This document shows positions 44,129-54,550 of a DNA stretch of 64,000 bases, in pieces. Source of the stretch: Leishmania martiniquensis (Eukaryota; Euglenozoa; Kinetoplastea; Trypanosomatida; Trypanosomatidae); contig NC_090140.1 in the NCBI RefSeq assembly GCF_017916325.1, positions 98,501 to 162,500 of the forward strand, in the 5' to 3' direction. Each line of letters starts with the position of its first letter. Position 1 is the stretch's first letter. The notes beneath the pieces were generated by a model. The model did not search any database, was not told where the DNA came from, and saw only the letters and a list, made by a program, of their open reading frames with translations. Made by a program: the position numbers and the translations under genes.

Positions 44129-46913
44129 GCAGGCGCGATCGCACGCGAACGTGCGTCGTCTGCGCTCGCGTTCAGGCGCTCCCTTCCATATGTACAACAT
44201 CAGCCCGTGATGGAGGCACGTACGCCAACGATCGGCCAGCCTTGGGGGGGCGTGTGTGATTGGGTGCTGTGAAGTTACGCACTAGGGGCGAGGCCCCTCT
44301 CAACGCCCTCCCTCTTCTGTATGCTCTCTCTGGCTGACGCGCGCAGCGGCGCTTCCGCTACGCGGTGGGTGCTCAGAATAGGGCCATCAAGCGGGCAACC
44401 TCTCCGCTTGCATGCGTGTAAACACGGCGCTGAAGGCTCGCCTCGCTCAGCGAACGCAGGCGCCCGCCGACGTGCCCCTCCCCTCCTCCCCCCCAACCCT
44501 TACGCACTCTCTGCTCTGCTCTGCTTCAATACTGTCCGCCTCTTCTCCCCTCTCGTAGCGCCGGCAACACCTTCCTCCATGAAGCCCTCCCGCATGCGCT
44601 ATGCGGCACGGGCGCTTCAGGTCCAGCCAGGGCTATCCCCATTCGTATTCGCGTGTTTCGGCCCACACAGCAGCACGCCCCTCCCCCCCCCCACACACAC
44701 ACACTAACAACTGCTGCGAGCGAAGCACTTGATCGTGTGACAGGCTATATAGAACGTGTGGAGCCACCCGGCACTCCCTGCAGGAATGGCGGCATGCCGG
44801 GCCAACGGCAATGCTGTGGAAACGGTGCAGCGTTGCCGGCGGGATGCATCGAAGGGCATCCGAACGGCCAGCGAGTCGTACACCCATCGCAACGCTCCCC
44901 TTTGGCCGGAGTCCTTTGGATGCTGTGAGATGGGGAAGTGAAAGGAAAGGAAAGGGGGGGTAACCCCGACGATGCGGCTGCGTGGTACGGCCGATGGGGT
45001 GTGCAGCCACAGCGGTCAACGCGAGGACTGCCCGCACACGGTGTGGTCCCTCAAGGGGGGGAGACCCTTTCGAATCTGACGATGAGGGCTTCACCGGACA
45101 CGAAGGGACAACCTCCTCGGCCCTGGATGACACACCAGGCAGGTTGCCTCCAGCAGTATCTCCACCGGATACACCGTCGCGCTCACCCGAGCAAAAACAG
45201 CCGAGTCGGCCGCCTTGATCACGGCGCGGCGCGGCGTTCTCGTCGCTCCCCCACCCCCACCCTACCCTATCGCACTGAAGAGAAGGCCCTCAAGAGCCCC
45301 CGCCACGACCAATGACGCGATCAGACCCGCTACGCATTCGCAGCCACGCAGCACTCCCAGCGGATCCCCTCTCCTCAGCGAAGCGCAGGAGAGGGGGGGA
45401 AGGAGGGGAGGCCAACTCGCGAGATACAATTTCGAGGCTGACCCCGCAGACGTTTCTTAGCGTCTGCCGCGCGCAAGCAGTGCCTTACTGTTGGGACGGG
45501 GACGATGACGGCTCCGGTACGGCCCTGCCGGCGGGACCTCTTGTGTGTCTCGCGTGGCGATGGCGCGGCAGCGCTGGACGGGTGGACTGCATGGGCGACA
45601 TGCGAAAAGAAATCGTGAGACGAGGCCACCACCACCGCCACCACCCTCCCTTCGACCGTGCCATCAGTGGGAACGTATGCATCCCACGCTCCGGTCTCGG
45701 AGAGGGAATACTTCTCCGCGCGACCATCGAGAGGCCAGCAGCTCCTGCTGCTGGCGGCACGGGGGGCACCTCCTGGACTGGGGTCGTTGGCCTGCCTGCT
45801 TTGATAGACGAGAGGTGCGGGCCATCCCCCCTCCCTATTCCGAGTCGCAGCGCTCCATCCCGCCCCCCTGCCACGTGTGGCTACCGCAGTGAAAACGGCG
45901 CCAGCGCCAACGCGTGCAGAGAGCCTTCGACATTTCCTCCACGAGTGCTTCCCCACCAACAGCACCCCACACACCACACCTCCTCCGCGCGCTACACCGC
46001 ACCAGCGCGGCAGAGCTGTGAGCCGCGGCCTCTGCTTTCTGAGGATTAGTTTTGTGTCGCTGCTTCGCCCCTTCTCGCTCCCCCCCTTGCGGGGGGGGAC
46101 AGCGGCCGATCTGCGCGTGGATATAATATCTTCGCGAGGGTCTCTCTCGGTGTGATTTGGTTGCCACCAAAATCAAAGATGGCATGGCGAGACTCTCTTG
46201 CGTCTTCTCGGCCAGACACCGCCTCCCGCCCTTCTCCTCGATGCGGAGCTCGCTGACACGGCAGCTGACGAGCCCTCAAGTGGCGATGCCGCATACCCAA
46301 TGGCCGGGGGGGCACCTAAACAGCACGGGGGTGGAGAGACGACAGAGCCGGAAAAGAATGGGTGCCCTCGCACCCGCGTGTGAGGACTGAATGATGTGTC
46401 TATGCGCATGCAGTACATGAAGGGCCGCCTCGAGTCATACGGCTGCGTGCCCGCGGCGTCACCGCACAGGGCCCTCTCCGTCGCTGCAGGCTGTGGCACG
46501 GTTGTGTGCCACTTGTGTCAGAGCCCCCATTAGCTCTCCTCACATGTACCCCCCCTCTCTCTCGTCCTGACGGCGGAGCGGAAGTGCTCATGTAGGCGCA
46601 CGCGCATACGCCCAGTCGTGCATATTGACTAGCCACTCAACAACGGACGTTTGTCTGCGTCACACGCACACACACACACACGTAAAGATGCTCTTCCTCG
46701 TCTTGTGATACACCCACACCAATCCGCTCAGCATTCCCCCCCCACACACACACACAAAAAAAAACAGCAGCACAGCCTCTTCGCGTGACTCCACCAACCC
46801 TCCTCGCACCCGCACCAGGCCTCGTTGCTCTTGATCGTCGATCGCGTGCCTGCAGGCTTACGTCGGAGGTGATAGATGCGCGCACCGAGCCGGACACGCC
46901 ACAGCTACTCGCC
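44129..46913. other. Large intergenic / UTR region, 2.8 kb, possibly with degenerate retroposon sequence
   Basis: No recognised gene. The part at 44740-45230 and the part at 46390-46530 are non-repetitive, GC-rich sequence unlike the simple-sequence UTRs elsewhere and may be decayed SIDER-type elements; I cannot align them to one another or to the 478-bp repeat by eye. An ATG frame at 45312-46049 (245 codons) has no domain features and was not accepted. The right end has CA and A runs at 46664-46683 and 46741-46765. Confidence 0.45.
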
Positions 46914-48905
46914 ATGCTCCGCCAAAGTCTGTCGTGGTATCGCCGCGTCAGCTATGTAACGGATGTGGAAGGCGACTTCAGCTACTTTCAGCGTTTTGTA
47001 TGTCTGTCGCGAGTGCTTCAGTGGGAGCCGACGGAGGCTGTCGTCACCTCCGACCGCCCCCCTCCCACCACCGGGGACGGCAATCGCGGGTGCAGCCCGA
47101 GCTTGGAAGCCACGAATAGTCGGTGGGCCCCACTGACCTCTGCCATATCCCCCGCTCCCTCGAATGCATTCGCGGCGCGCGATGCCGGTGCTAATGAGCC
47201 GGGGTATCACCATCTTGTGGACCTCTCACGCTATCGCCTGGGCTTCACAGATGAAACGTCGCACTTCGTCTATGGCGGCGACGCCTTCGACCATGGAAGC
47301 GACATCACGTTCGGCAAGGCGCTGCTCGACTTCAAGCACCGCTTCCCCTCTCGCGTCCACCTACTGCTGGGGAACCGTGACGTTAACAAGATGGCCATGT
47401 ACCCGCGCATAGCATGCGAGGTCAACGGCATGGCCCCCGACGCGGCCGAGGACACCGTCTTCGCGCTACCGTCATCATCGAAGGCCGCCGTTGCGGCGGC
47501 GTCGCTTACGGAACCGCTTCGGTACCGAGACTTCCTCCTCCAGCGCAAGCAGCGGGAAGACGCGCAACGGCGGGGCAGCACGGGGCGCACTGCGTCGAGC
47601 CTGTGTAGCAGCGGTGCCGGCAGCAGCAGAGATACTCTGTGCACAGACGCCGTTTCATTCCTGCAGTGGGCATTGCGGTACAAACTCGGCGGCCCGAACA
47701 CCTTTGCCCACCGGCGGCAGGAACTGCGCGAGCTGGCGGCGATGGCAGCTGAAAAGGGCGGGGCGGCGACGACGCTTCCTGCAGCTGGAACGGAGGCGAT
47801 AACTGATGACGGTGTCACTGCCGAGGACGCCGCTGTTGCTGCGTCGTTCTTCGCTGCCGCGCAGCCTGGAGGCGTCTATTACGAGTACATCCGCGCTGGG
47901 GTCCTCAGCGTCGTGTTGGACGGCGTTCTTTTCACCCACGGGGGCGTGAACGGCAGCAACGCAGGCTTCGTGCCAAGCCCGGAGGCGACCTCCAATGCCG
48001 AGCAGCTGAGCCGAGGGCGATGGTGGCTACCAGAGGTCGCTCCGCCGGGGGCGCCAGACGCGCTCGTTGCACCCTCGGCAACCTCAGCGCTGGAGTGGCT
48101 CGCTGCCTTGGAGCATTTCAAAGCGGCCGCGTTCTCCGATTGGGCAAGCGGCACTGCCCTCCGCGGCGAGGCCCTGCGCGCTTATGGCTATCCGCGATTC
48201 GTTGCCCCGCACTCGATCACGGTGGGGACAGTGATGAACGCCGACGGCCCCCACCACATACCGCTCACCGTGGCTGCCTACCTTCTCCAGTCCGGCATCC
48301 ATACCGTGTGCGCTGGGCACCAGCCGGTCGGCGACACCCCAGCAGTCGTCCGCCAGCCCGGCGGCTTCACGATCGTCGGCGCCGACAACTCTTATTGCGG
48401 TCGCGGCAACCAGTTTTGCACGCAGTTCAACCACCGCGGCGCGGCTGTGATGGAGCTCCTTATCGAGCACCCGGACAATCACGACGGTGCTAATAATGCA
48501 GCGCCGTACAAGGCGGCGGCCGCGCCCTCCATGACCGCCCACGGCTACCGTGCCGATGGTGCGCCTTTCGAGCTTGACCTCTACAGCGACTCGCGCGTCG
48601 GGCGTTACGTCGGCGACGGCTGGTGGGTGCGGCTGCCCCCGGAGGCTACTGCGGCCGCATCATCACCGCCTGGCAGCTGCACCGAGGCAGCGCACGCGGG
48701 GCTCTACGAGCTGCGTCGCACCCGAGACGGGTTCCGGCACGAGGAGACGCGGTGGGCAACATCAGCGGAGATAGACGCGTGGCTGTGGCAAACCGCGGCA
48801 AGCGGACAAGCGAGCGTGCCAGGCGAGTTGGCGCAGCAGTACACGACGGAGGAACTCGCCGAGAAGCGCACTTACCGCCTCAAGACGAAGGTGAAGCGCA
48901 CGTGA
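46914..48905 (+). CDS. Calcineurin-like metallophosphoesterase with altered motifs
   Basis: 663 residues from the ATG at 46914; the longer frame begins at a GTG. Metallophosphatase blocks are visible in order: TDVEGD (Asp17), GGDAFDHG (Asp123, Asp126), GNRD (Asn154-Asp156), THGG (His342) and CAGHQPVGDTP (His469). These follow the family order (D.H, GD..D.G, GN.D/E, H, GH), so metal binding is likely. However, the His of the first block is Glu19 and the catalytic His of GNH is Arg155. The regions between blocks are unusually long (residues 40-100, 170-330 and 360-420), and there is a C-terminal extension of ~170 residues. No signal peptide or membrane span. Substrate unknown; protein, nucleotide or dinucleotide substrates are all possible in this fold. 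Confidence 0.85.
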   Translation: MLRQSLSWYRRVSYVTDVEGDFSYFQRFVCLSRVLQWEPTEAVVTSDRPPPTTGDGNRGCSPSLEATNSRWAPLTSAISPAPSNAFAARDAGANEPGYHHLVDLSRYRLGFTDETSHFVYGGDAFDHGSDITFGKALLDFKHRFPSRVHLLLGNRDVNKMAMYPRIACEVNGMAPDAAEDTVFALPSSSKAAVAAASLTEPLRYRDFLLQRKQREDAQRRGSTGRTASSLCSSGAGSSRDTLCTDAVSFLQWALRYKLGGPNTFAHRRQELRELAAMAAEKGGAATTLPAAGTEAITDDGVTAEDAAVAASFFAAAQPGGVYYEYIRAGVLSVVLDGVLFTHGGVNGSNAGFVPSPEATSNAEQLSRGRWWLPEVAPPGAPDALVAPSATSALEWLAALEHFKAAAFSDWASGTALRGEALRAYGYPRFVAPHSITVGTVMNADGPHHIPLTVAAYLLQSGIHTVCAGHQPVGDTPAVVRQPGGFTIVGADNSYCGRGNQFCTQFNHRGAAVMELLIEHPDNHDGANNAAPYKAAAAPSMTAHGYRADGAPFELDLYSDSRVGRYVGDGWWVRLPPEATAAASSPPGSCTEAAHAGLYELRRTRDGFRHEETRWATSAEIDAWLWQTAASGQASVPGELAQQYTTEELAEKRTYRLKTKVKRT

Positions 48906-49405
48906 GCGCTCGATGGTGAGGATGCGGCGGCGGCGGTGGCGTCTTCATTTTTTGGACTGCAGCGCTCCCTGCGCGTAGGCCCATCTCTGTGCACCAGCAC
49001 GCAACGTTTCAGGGACGTCCGCAAAAGGGGGAGGTGGGGGGGTGCATGGCAGCCGTGAAGTCGAAGCACAGCGTAGAAGAAAAGGGGGTGGTGCAGCCCA
49101 CACGCGCCAGGCGTGCGCTTCCCCACCCGCGTTGCAGTGGGTGGCGCGTCAGTTTGTCGTGACGCACGCGCGTCAGTTTGACGCGCGTGCCTTGTCTGTT
49201 GGGAGAGCGAGCCGCCCGACCTTGACGCACTGCATGTGTGTGCCTCTACTCTCATCGTCCTTCTCCTCTTGCTCTGCATCTCATTAGTGTCGCCTCCGGA
49301 GGAATCGGTGTCCGCGTGTCGACGCCGCTCGGTGCTATTCCTCTTGGGACAGTCGCTCGCTTGAACACCCGGCGTCTCCCCGCTGTTGGCGACCTAGTTC
49401 TCATC
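48906..49405. other. Intergenic / UTR region
   Basis: About 500 bp; a TC-rich stretch near 49240-49280 is a possible splice signal for the next gene. No gene is seen. Confidence 0.5.
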
Positions 49406-51958
49406 ATGTCGTCCTCATGGCTTCACGCGCTGAGGGCGTACGCGACACGCAGCAGTGCAACGCCGGCATCGCACCACGCCCGACGTTACCTCTTCGACCA
49501 ACTGTGTGCTACACATCTGCGCGGGTCGCCGAACGCGGAGCTGCATCCCGACGCCCTCGCCATCCTCCGCGAGGTGCGTTGGTCACTGCTGCGTGAAGGG
49601 ACCGCCGCCGACAAGGCGGAGCTGCTGGAGCACATCTTGCGGCAGTACTCACAAGCAAGCGAGAGGGCCATGTTCACGGCGTCTTGCAGCCCGGACGGCA
49701 TCAGCGGCAGCACAGACACACAGCGCAAGCAGCCGGCGAGCAAGAGCAGGAGCAGCCGCACGCTCCCGCCGGAAGATCGGTCGCCAGAGCTTTCAAACCG
49801 CGGCATTGGCCCCGGTCGTCTCCTCTCCGACGCGCAACTCAGCGAAGTGAGCGTGCTGCAGCCGCTGCTGCTGGAGCAGGTGCAGTGCCTTGTCGAGGCC
49901 AAAGTCGCTGATATTCCCTTGTCGGCGCGCCACTACCGCTACCCGTTACGCTCCCCGTTGCTCGCCACGGTAAGCCCGGAGCTGCCACTGCTGCTGCTGG
50001 AGGAGCTCACACAACAAAGCTCAGCATTGTCGCCGTCGATACCTTCATCGTCCATCGACTGGGAGTCGCGCGTTGACTGCTGTGTCGGCCTCGTCGCGGC
50101 GGGTCACGCGCAGGAGGCGCTCGCTCTGTGCGGCAATGACGGCAGCGCATTTCGTGCAGCGATGCAGCGCGTGGTGCCGCTGCGTCGCGACGGGTGGCGA
50201 TACGCGTGGGCGCTGGCAGATGCCGTCCCGCTGTCTCGCATCCTCGACGACATCGCCGCCGGCGGCACTGACTCCCTTGATTGGCTGCGTGGGGTGTTGG
50301 ACGCGGTGGACATGCGCCACCGAGCGGCTGTGGGGGCGCGGCAACCCGCCAGTGCCGGCGGTCTAGTGAGTGCCAACGCCGATCTCGAGCGTAATGACTT
50401 GTTCGAGTGGGTGGATCGTCTGCGCCGCTTGATCCTGCAATCGAGCAAGGGGCTAATGACCGGTGCGGAAGGGCAGCAGCAACAGCAGCAGCGCGTATGG
50501 ACGACAGCACTGCGGCTCGTTATGGACACCTACTTGTCTCTCTGTCCAGCTAGCCGCTGGCGGGATGCTGTTGGGGTGGTGCTGGAGCTAGCTGGTGCCC
50601 TTGGCGGCACGGCTACGGAGGGCAACTGGGGCACCAACGCGGTGACAATAGGGCGCCTGATGTCGATGCTTCAAGCGGCAGAGCAGCCATGGGTGGTCCT
50701 ACTCTTCTTCTACGGCGACTCGCTGGGGTTGCAGGTCGCGTCTTCGGGGCCAGGCAGCGATGGCAGCACGCAGCCCCCTGGCAGTGGCAGCGCCGCAAGG
50801 TGGCGAGTGAGCGACAAATCGGTGCAGGCGGCAGTGAAAGAGTGCGTGGAAGCAGCGCGCAATGCCGACCGCCTCACAGTGGCAACGGGGTCAATGCTGA
50901 AGAAGCGCGACAAGCATCACACCGCCATTTACAACCACGCCATGGTCGCCCTCGCCGCCACGGGGCACTACACGGAAGCCACACACTTCTACCGCACACT
51001 GCCCTCCCAGCTGGTTAATCGCTACACTCACTGGTCTGTGCTTCAGCTTTTTTTGCGGCCGGCACGCGACAGGCGCGCCACGTCGGCGCTCCGCTCCTCC
51101 GATAACTACAACCACTGCGTGCACGCTCTCCGACACCTGATTCAGATGAGCATCGCGGGCTCACAGGAAGCAGGCACGCGCCCCAGGGTTCGCGTCGCGG
51201 ACGATGGTGAGCACCCGGCAGCATCGATCAGCTTCACACGCGACCAAAGTAATTTGTGGGAATCCATGACGCTGTGGGCCGCCCTTCGGCGAGACTCCGA
51301 GACGGTCGGCCTGTGCGCCTTGCATGCGCCCGCTTCGTCTCGATATGCGCATCCTATCGCCCTGCTCTCAGCCGCGACAAGGCGTGACGACGGCTGGTCG
51401 GTTGCGCAGGAACAGGTGCGCCACATGTGCGCGGCTCCGCGCACCACGCTGAAGGAGCTGAGCCTGGCGACGGCAGCCGTGGCTTCCTTCTTCCCACGCT
51501 GGCCGGATGGAACTGCTGTGGCAGAGCTGCCGGTGCGCGCGGAGCTGTTCGATGAGGTGGCGCGCACGATGGCTCGCCATGTGGGCCGCAGTCAGTCTCG
51601 CATGGACGAACTGCTCCAGCTCCTTGTTGACTACTCCGTCAGCCTTCAGCGGCGGCGGCGGACGCCCATGACACCGCAGAACGAGGAGGCGGCACTTGAC
51701 GGCATCCTTGTCAAGGAGAACATCCTCGCAAGCACCATGGATCTGGCCCGCCCACGCGCCGTGCGCAGCTCCGACAATGATACAGAGCACCATGGCAGCG
51801 ACCACAGCGCGGATGACGACCGCGCAGCGTGGCGCACGCTGGTGCGCGTCATGGCATCCGTTGCGGAACTGCAGGGCCTCTCCGCCGCGCGGGCCGCGCC
51901 GGCGCTCGTGTCCGTTGGCATTCCCGCCGAAATGGCGATCGACCTCTTGCCCACATAA
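49406..51958 (+). CDS. Hypothetical protein, probable mitochondrial, helical-repeat-like
   Basis: 850 residues from the ATG at 49406 (upstream frame starts at GTG). The first ~35 residues (MSSSWLHALRAYATRSS...) have Arg/His and Ser but no acidic residue, as expected for mitochondrial import. The rest is mostly Ala/Leu-rich and predicted helical, with low-complexity Ser/Gln/Gly stretches near 95-140, 355-375 and 445-465. Around residues 510-545 the segment AIYNHAMVALAATGHYTEA followed by THFYRTLPS has the spacing of a PPR/TPR-type helical hairpin. One such hairpin is not enough to name the family. PPR proteins are abundant in kinetoplastid mitochondrial ribosomes and RNA processing, so that is the leading hypothesis. 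It ends at a TAA just before a hyper-GC block. Confidence 0.75.
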   Translation: MSSSWLHALRAYATRSSATPASHHARRYLFDQLCATHLRGSPNAELHPDALAILREVRWSLLREGTAADKAELLEHILRQYSQASERAMFTASCSPDGISGSTDTQRKQPASKSRSSRTLPPEDRSPELSNRGIGPGRLLSDAQLSEVSVLQPLLLEQVQCLVEAKVADIPLSARHYRYPLRSPLLATVSPELPLLLLEELTQQSSALSPSIPSSSIDWESRVDCCVGLVAAGHAQEALALCGNDGSAFRAAMQRVVPLRRDGWRYAWALADAVPLSRILDDIAAGGTDSLDWLRGVLDAVDMRHRAAVGARQPASAGGLVSANADLERNDLFEWVDRLRRLILQSSKGLMTGAEGQQQQQQRVWTTALRLVMDTYLSLCPASRWRDAVGVVLELAGALGGTATEGNWGTNAVTIGRLMSMLQAAEQPWVVLLFFYGDSLGLQVASSGPGSDGSTQPPGSGSAARWRVSDKSVQAAVKECVEAARNADRLTVATGSMLKKRDKHHTAIYNHAMVALAATGHYTEATHFYRTLPSQLVNRYTHWSVLQLFLRPARDRRATSALRSSDNYNHCVHALRHLIQMSIAGSQEAGTRPRVRVADDGEHPAASISFTRDQSNLWESMTLWAALRRDSETVGLCALHAPASSRYAHPIALLSAATRRDDGWSVAQEQVRHMCAAPRTTLKELSLATAAVASFFPRWPDGTAVAELPVRAELFDEVARTMARHVGRSQSRMDELLQLLVDYSVSLQRRRRTPMTPQNEEAALDGILVKENILASTMDLARPRAVRSSDNDTEHHGSDHSADDDRAAWRTLVRVMASVAELQGLSAARAAPALVSVGIPAEMAIDLLPT

Positions 51959-52320
51959 GCCGGGGCACGCCGTCCCCCAGAGACCCTCGAAAGCCAACAC
52001 GCCAACGGCGAACACCCAGGCCGCGGCAAGCGGGCGGCGCAGGCCCGCGCGCCCCCGCCAAAAAAAATATGCCCCGCCCGCGCAGGCGGCCGCCCCCCCT
52101 CCCGGCCCCGCGAGGCCGGCCGCCCGCCGGGGCCGCCCCTTTCCCCCCAACCCCGCAGCCCCATCCCCACCCCGCGGAAGCCTCGGCCACCCTGAAAGGG
52201 CCCACGCGCCCCATCCCCCTCGCCGAGGGCACCACCGAGCCCCGCCCGACCCACTGGCGTGGGGGAAGCCCGGACCCGCCGCGCGGCGGCCGCCAAAAAC
52301 GCGCTAGGCTTTTAGGCCAT
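51959..52320. other. Hyper-GC, homopolymer-rich intergenic block
   Basis: Directly after the stop codon the sequence becomes extremely C/G-rich with many C and G homopolymers (for example at 52070-52165) and little simple dinucleotide repeat. It does not look like other 3'UTRs in the window. Homopolymer-laden sequence of this kind can be real or can reflect poor base calling at a contig join. Confidence 0.6.
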
Positions 52321-53141
52321 GCCCACGCGAAAAAACCGGCGCGTTACGACAACGTGGCCTCTCCGCGCTGGTGGGGGCCCTATGCTGAAGGGCTTTGCCA
52401 GCGGGGGGCGGCCCTTGGCTCCATCGAAAAAGGGGCGCCACATAAGCCCTTTTTCTGGCGGCATCCGAAAACCCGCTTCCCCTTCCCCACCCTCGGTGGC
52501 AGACGCTGTGGCCCCCCGCTTCGGGTGAGAAGGAAGGCCGGGTCATCCACTGACTGCCGCCAGCGAAAACCAGCCCCCACCCCCGAGAGGAAAGCGAGGA
52601 GGCGGCAGACGAAGGCAGAGTGAGGGGCCCACCCACACACACCCACCAATCGCAGAAACTCGCTCACTGAAGCGGAAAACGGTGTCTGCCATAAGGGTGC
52701 TTCTCGCTAAGCCTGCAAAATCGTCTCTGTTGCTTTCAGTTTATATCCGTTTCTCTGGTCGAACAGTGCTGACAGGTGTAAATTCCTGGAAGACTGCAGT
52801 CTGCGCTGCCCGGCTGAAATACAAACTTCTGCAACCGTTCAACTCGCGAGAGTGCGTGACCACTGACGGCGCAACAACATTGAATCCCCGGCTTCGGTAC
52901 TTTGAATGATTTTTTGGCGGATCTGGCGCCTCAGATGCACGCTTCTCCTCACTCACTACCTTCCTCTCTCACCGTCTCACTACCTGGCACCTTTCCGGCA
53001 TGTACTTCACTGCAAACGGTGCAAGAAAATCAAAGGAGCCGTATTTCTAGGCTTACTCTCTGCTAAAGAGTCGCTCAGAAGGCAATTTTGTGGCAGCCGT
53101 AACGTCCATCTTTTTTTGTTTCACCAGCCATCATCTCAGTA
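52321..53141. other. Intergenic region spanning the GC transition
   Basis: GC-rich to about 52,640 (some G and A homopolymers), then AT-richer. The Skp1-like splice signal lies at 53108-53127. No gene is seen. Confidence 0.5.
53108..53127 (+). promoter_or_regulatory. Predicted trans-splice acceptor for the Skp1-like gene
   Basis: ctttttttgtttcaccag ends with AG at 53126-53127, 14 nt before the ATG; a second AG at 53138-53139 is also possible. The T-rich tract contrasts with the CT-rich tracts elsewhere in the window. Confidence 0.55.
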
Positions 53142-53732
53142 ATGGCTGACGAAGGCGCTATGGATATTCGCCTGGTGCTGAAGGGCCCCAACGGCGAGTT
53201 CAAAGTGGATCGTGATCTTTACGCCATTGTCCACTGCGACGACGGCAAGTACATTGAAGTGTCGAAGAACTACACCAAGCAGTGCCCGTTCATCCAGGAA
53301 ACCGAGGACGATATCCCAGAGTTCTGCTACCCGGCTGCAGTACTGGAGCACCTTATCCGGTGGGCGGTGCACTACGGTGTGGAAGGCCACGCTGCTAGTG
53401 AACTGGTCCGCCCATGCATTTACAGAGATTTCTCCTACGTCGTGACGGACAAGTGGGACAATGATTTTTTCACTCAACGTCTTTGTTCGCCTCTGAACCA
53501 GAAACATTACCTTCTGACAATGACGGCGGCCGAAAAGTTTGGTATGCAAGGACTGCTCAACTTCATGTGCATCGGTCTCGGCTGCAAGCTACGCAGCAAG
53601 GACGACAACGGCATCATTCACGATGTCATGGGCCTTGACAAGGATACAGAAGTCACGAGTGAAGACTTGGCGGAGGTGTCGAAGGTCTACCCCTGGTTTG
53701 ATGATGCTGTGAAGGCTACAACAAAGAAGTGA
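53142..53732 (+). CDS. Skp1-family protein
   Basis: 196 residues, ATG at 53142. An N-terminal BTB/POZ-like part (IRLVLKGPNGEFKVDRDL...) is followed by CYPAAVLEHLIRWAVHYG. Then KWDNDFF and a Skp1 C-terminal part: LLTMTAAEKFGMQGLLNFMC, and a tail ending VYPWFDDA, corresponding to the Skp1 dimerisation/F-box-binding helices (typically L.AANYLDIKGLLDLTC ... NQW). Skp1 links F-box proteins to cullin-1 in SCF ubiquitin ligases; Elongin-C is the nearest alternative but lacks this C-terminus. It is ~35 residues longer than typical Skp1 and diverged, so it may be one of several paralogues. It lies in the AT-richer island, and its codon use is less GC-biased than that of genes to the left. Confidence 0.85.
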   Translation: MADEGAMDIRLVLKGPNGEFKVDRDLYAIVHCDDGKYIEVSKNYTKQCPFIQETEDDIPEFCYPAAVLEHLIRWAVHYGVEGHAASELVRPCIYRDFSYVVTDKWDNDFFTQRLCSPLNQKHYLLTMTAAEKFGMQGLLNFMCIGLGCKLRSKDDNGIIHDVMGLDKDTEVTSEDLAEVSKVYPWFDDAVKATTKK

Positions 53733-54550
53733 GAAATCCATGAAGGTTGTTGGGTTGAAATTGCGTTGACATATACACAATCGAGGAGGAAGTATAAAAA
53801 ATGTTGCATTGCGCGCACCATTGGGGAAAAAACGAGCTCAAGTAAATTCGCTCTGTACGCGTTCATTGGTTAGGCGACAGGAAGTCCTTTGCATCCTTTT
53901 CGCTCGAAAGCTCGTAGAAAACACGGCAAAAAAAGCAGCTGAGAAAAGACGTATATCTTATGATAGCCCCTCGGTTGAGCGGTATTATTAGTTGCGAGTA
54001 CGTCATAACTGGCGTCATCATAGTGATAGAAGTGAAGTAATTATAGCTATTTTACTGTATTCTCTTCAGAGAACGCAGTTGACATTCTGACAATATTCTC
54101 CTGGCTCCAGCTGTGGCGCCGCCAGTGAAGAGTAGCATGCTTTATATGCTTTTCATCTGATGAACTATATCAGGTTCCTCTTTCTCTTTACTCATCTATT
54201 GGGTATTATTTCTCCTTGCATGATATATTACTCCACTCCAAATCTGATACACCACTGGATTCGCCATCTGTAAACCGTATTCCTTTTCCGAATGTAAAAA
54301 AAACGTTAATTGTTTACGATCCCACTCAAGCGGCAACTGCTGTCAAGAAAAAGGAAGAAGCTGATTCGTTATTTGCCTTCGTAAGCGCCAGAACTACTAC
54401 TGTCTTTTTTTATCATAATCATTTTGCGCGATCACTAAACTGTTTTTTTTTTCAGGGTAGTGGGACTGCTTTTGTGTCGTCCATCCAAAGGCGACTCTTG
54501 GACTGTTTAAAATTTTTTCCTACTCCTCCTCTGACTGTATACGAGCAGAA
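53733..54550. other. AT-rich intergenic region
   Basis: About 0.8 kb with many short A and T runs and no CA/TG microsatellites. It includes the NOG2 splice signal at 54442-54455. No gene is seen; an in-frame open stretch upstream of NOG2 from ATG 54216 is on a different frame and featureless. Confidence 0.55.
54442..54455 (+). promoter_or_regulatory. Predicted trans-splice acceptor for NOG2
   Basis: A run of ten Ts after TG, then TTCAG, with AG at 54454-54455, 95 nt before the ATG. The near-pure T tract is close to the optimal trypanosome acceptor. Confidence 0.65.

Noticed and set aside
45312..46049. 245-codon ATG frame in the 2.8-kb spacer
   Set aside because: Low complexity, overlapping long frames on the other strand, no recognisable family.
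54380..54455. Possible cis-spliced intron (GTAAG ... T-run CAG) before NOG2
   Set aside because: Leishmania has very few cis introns, and no coding exon is seen upstream; a trans-splice acceptor explains the signal.
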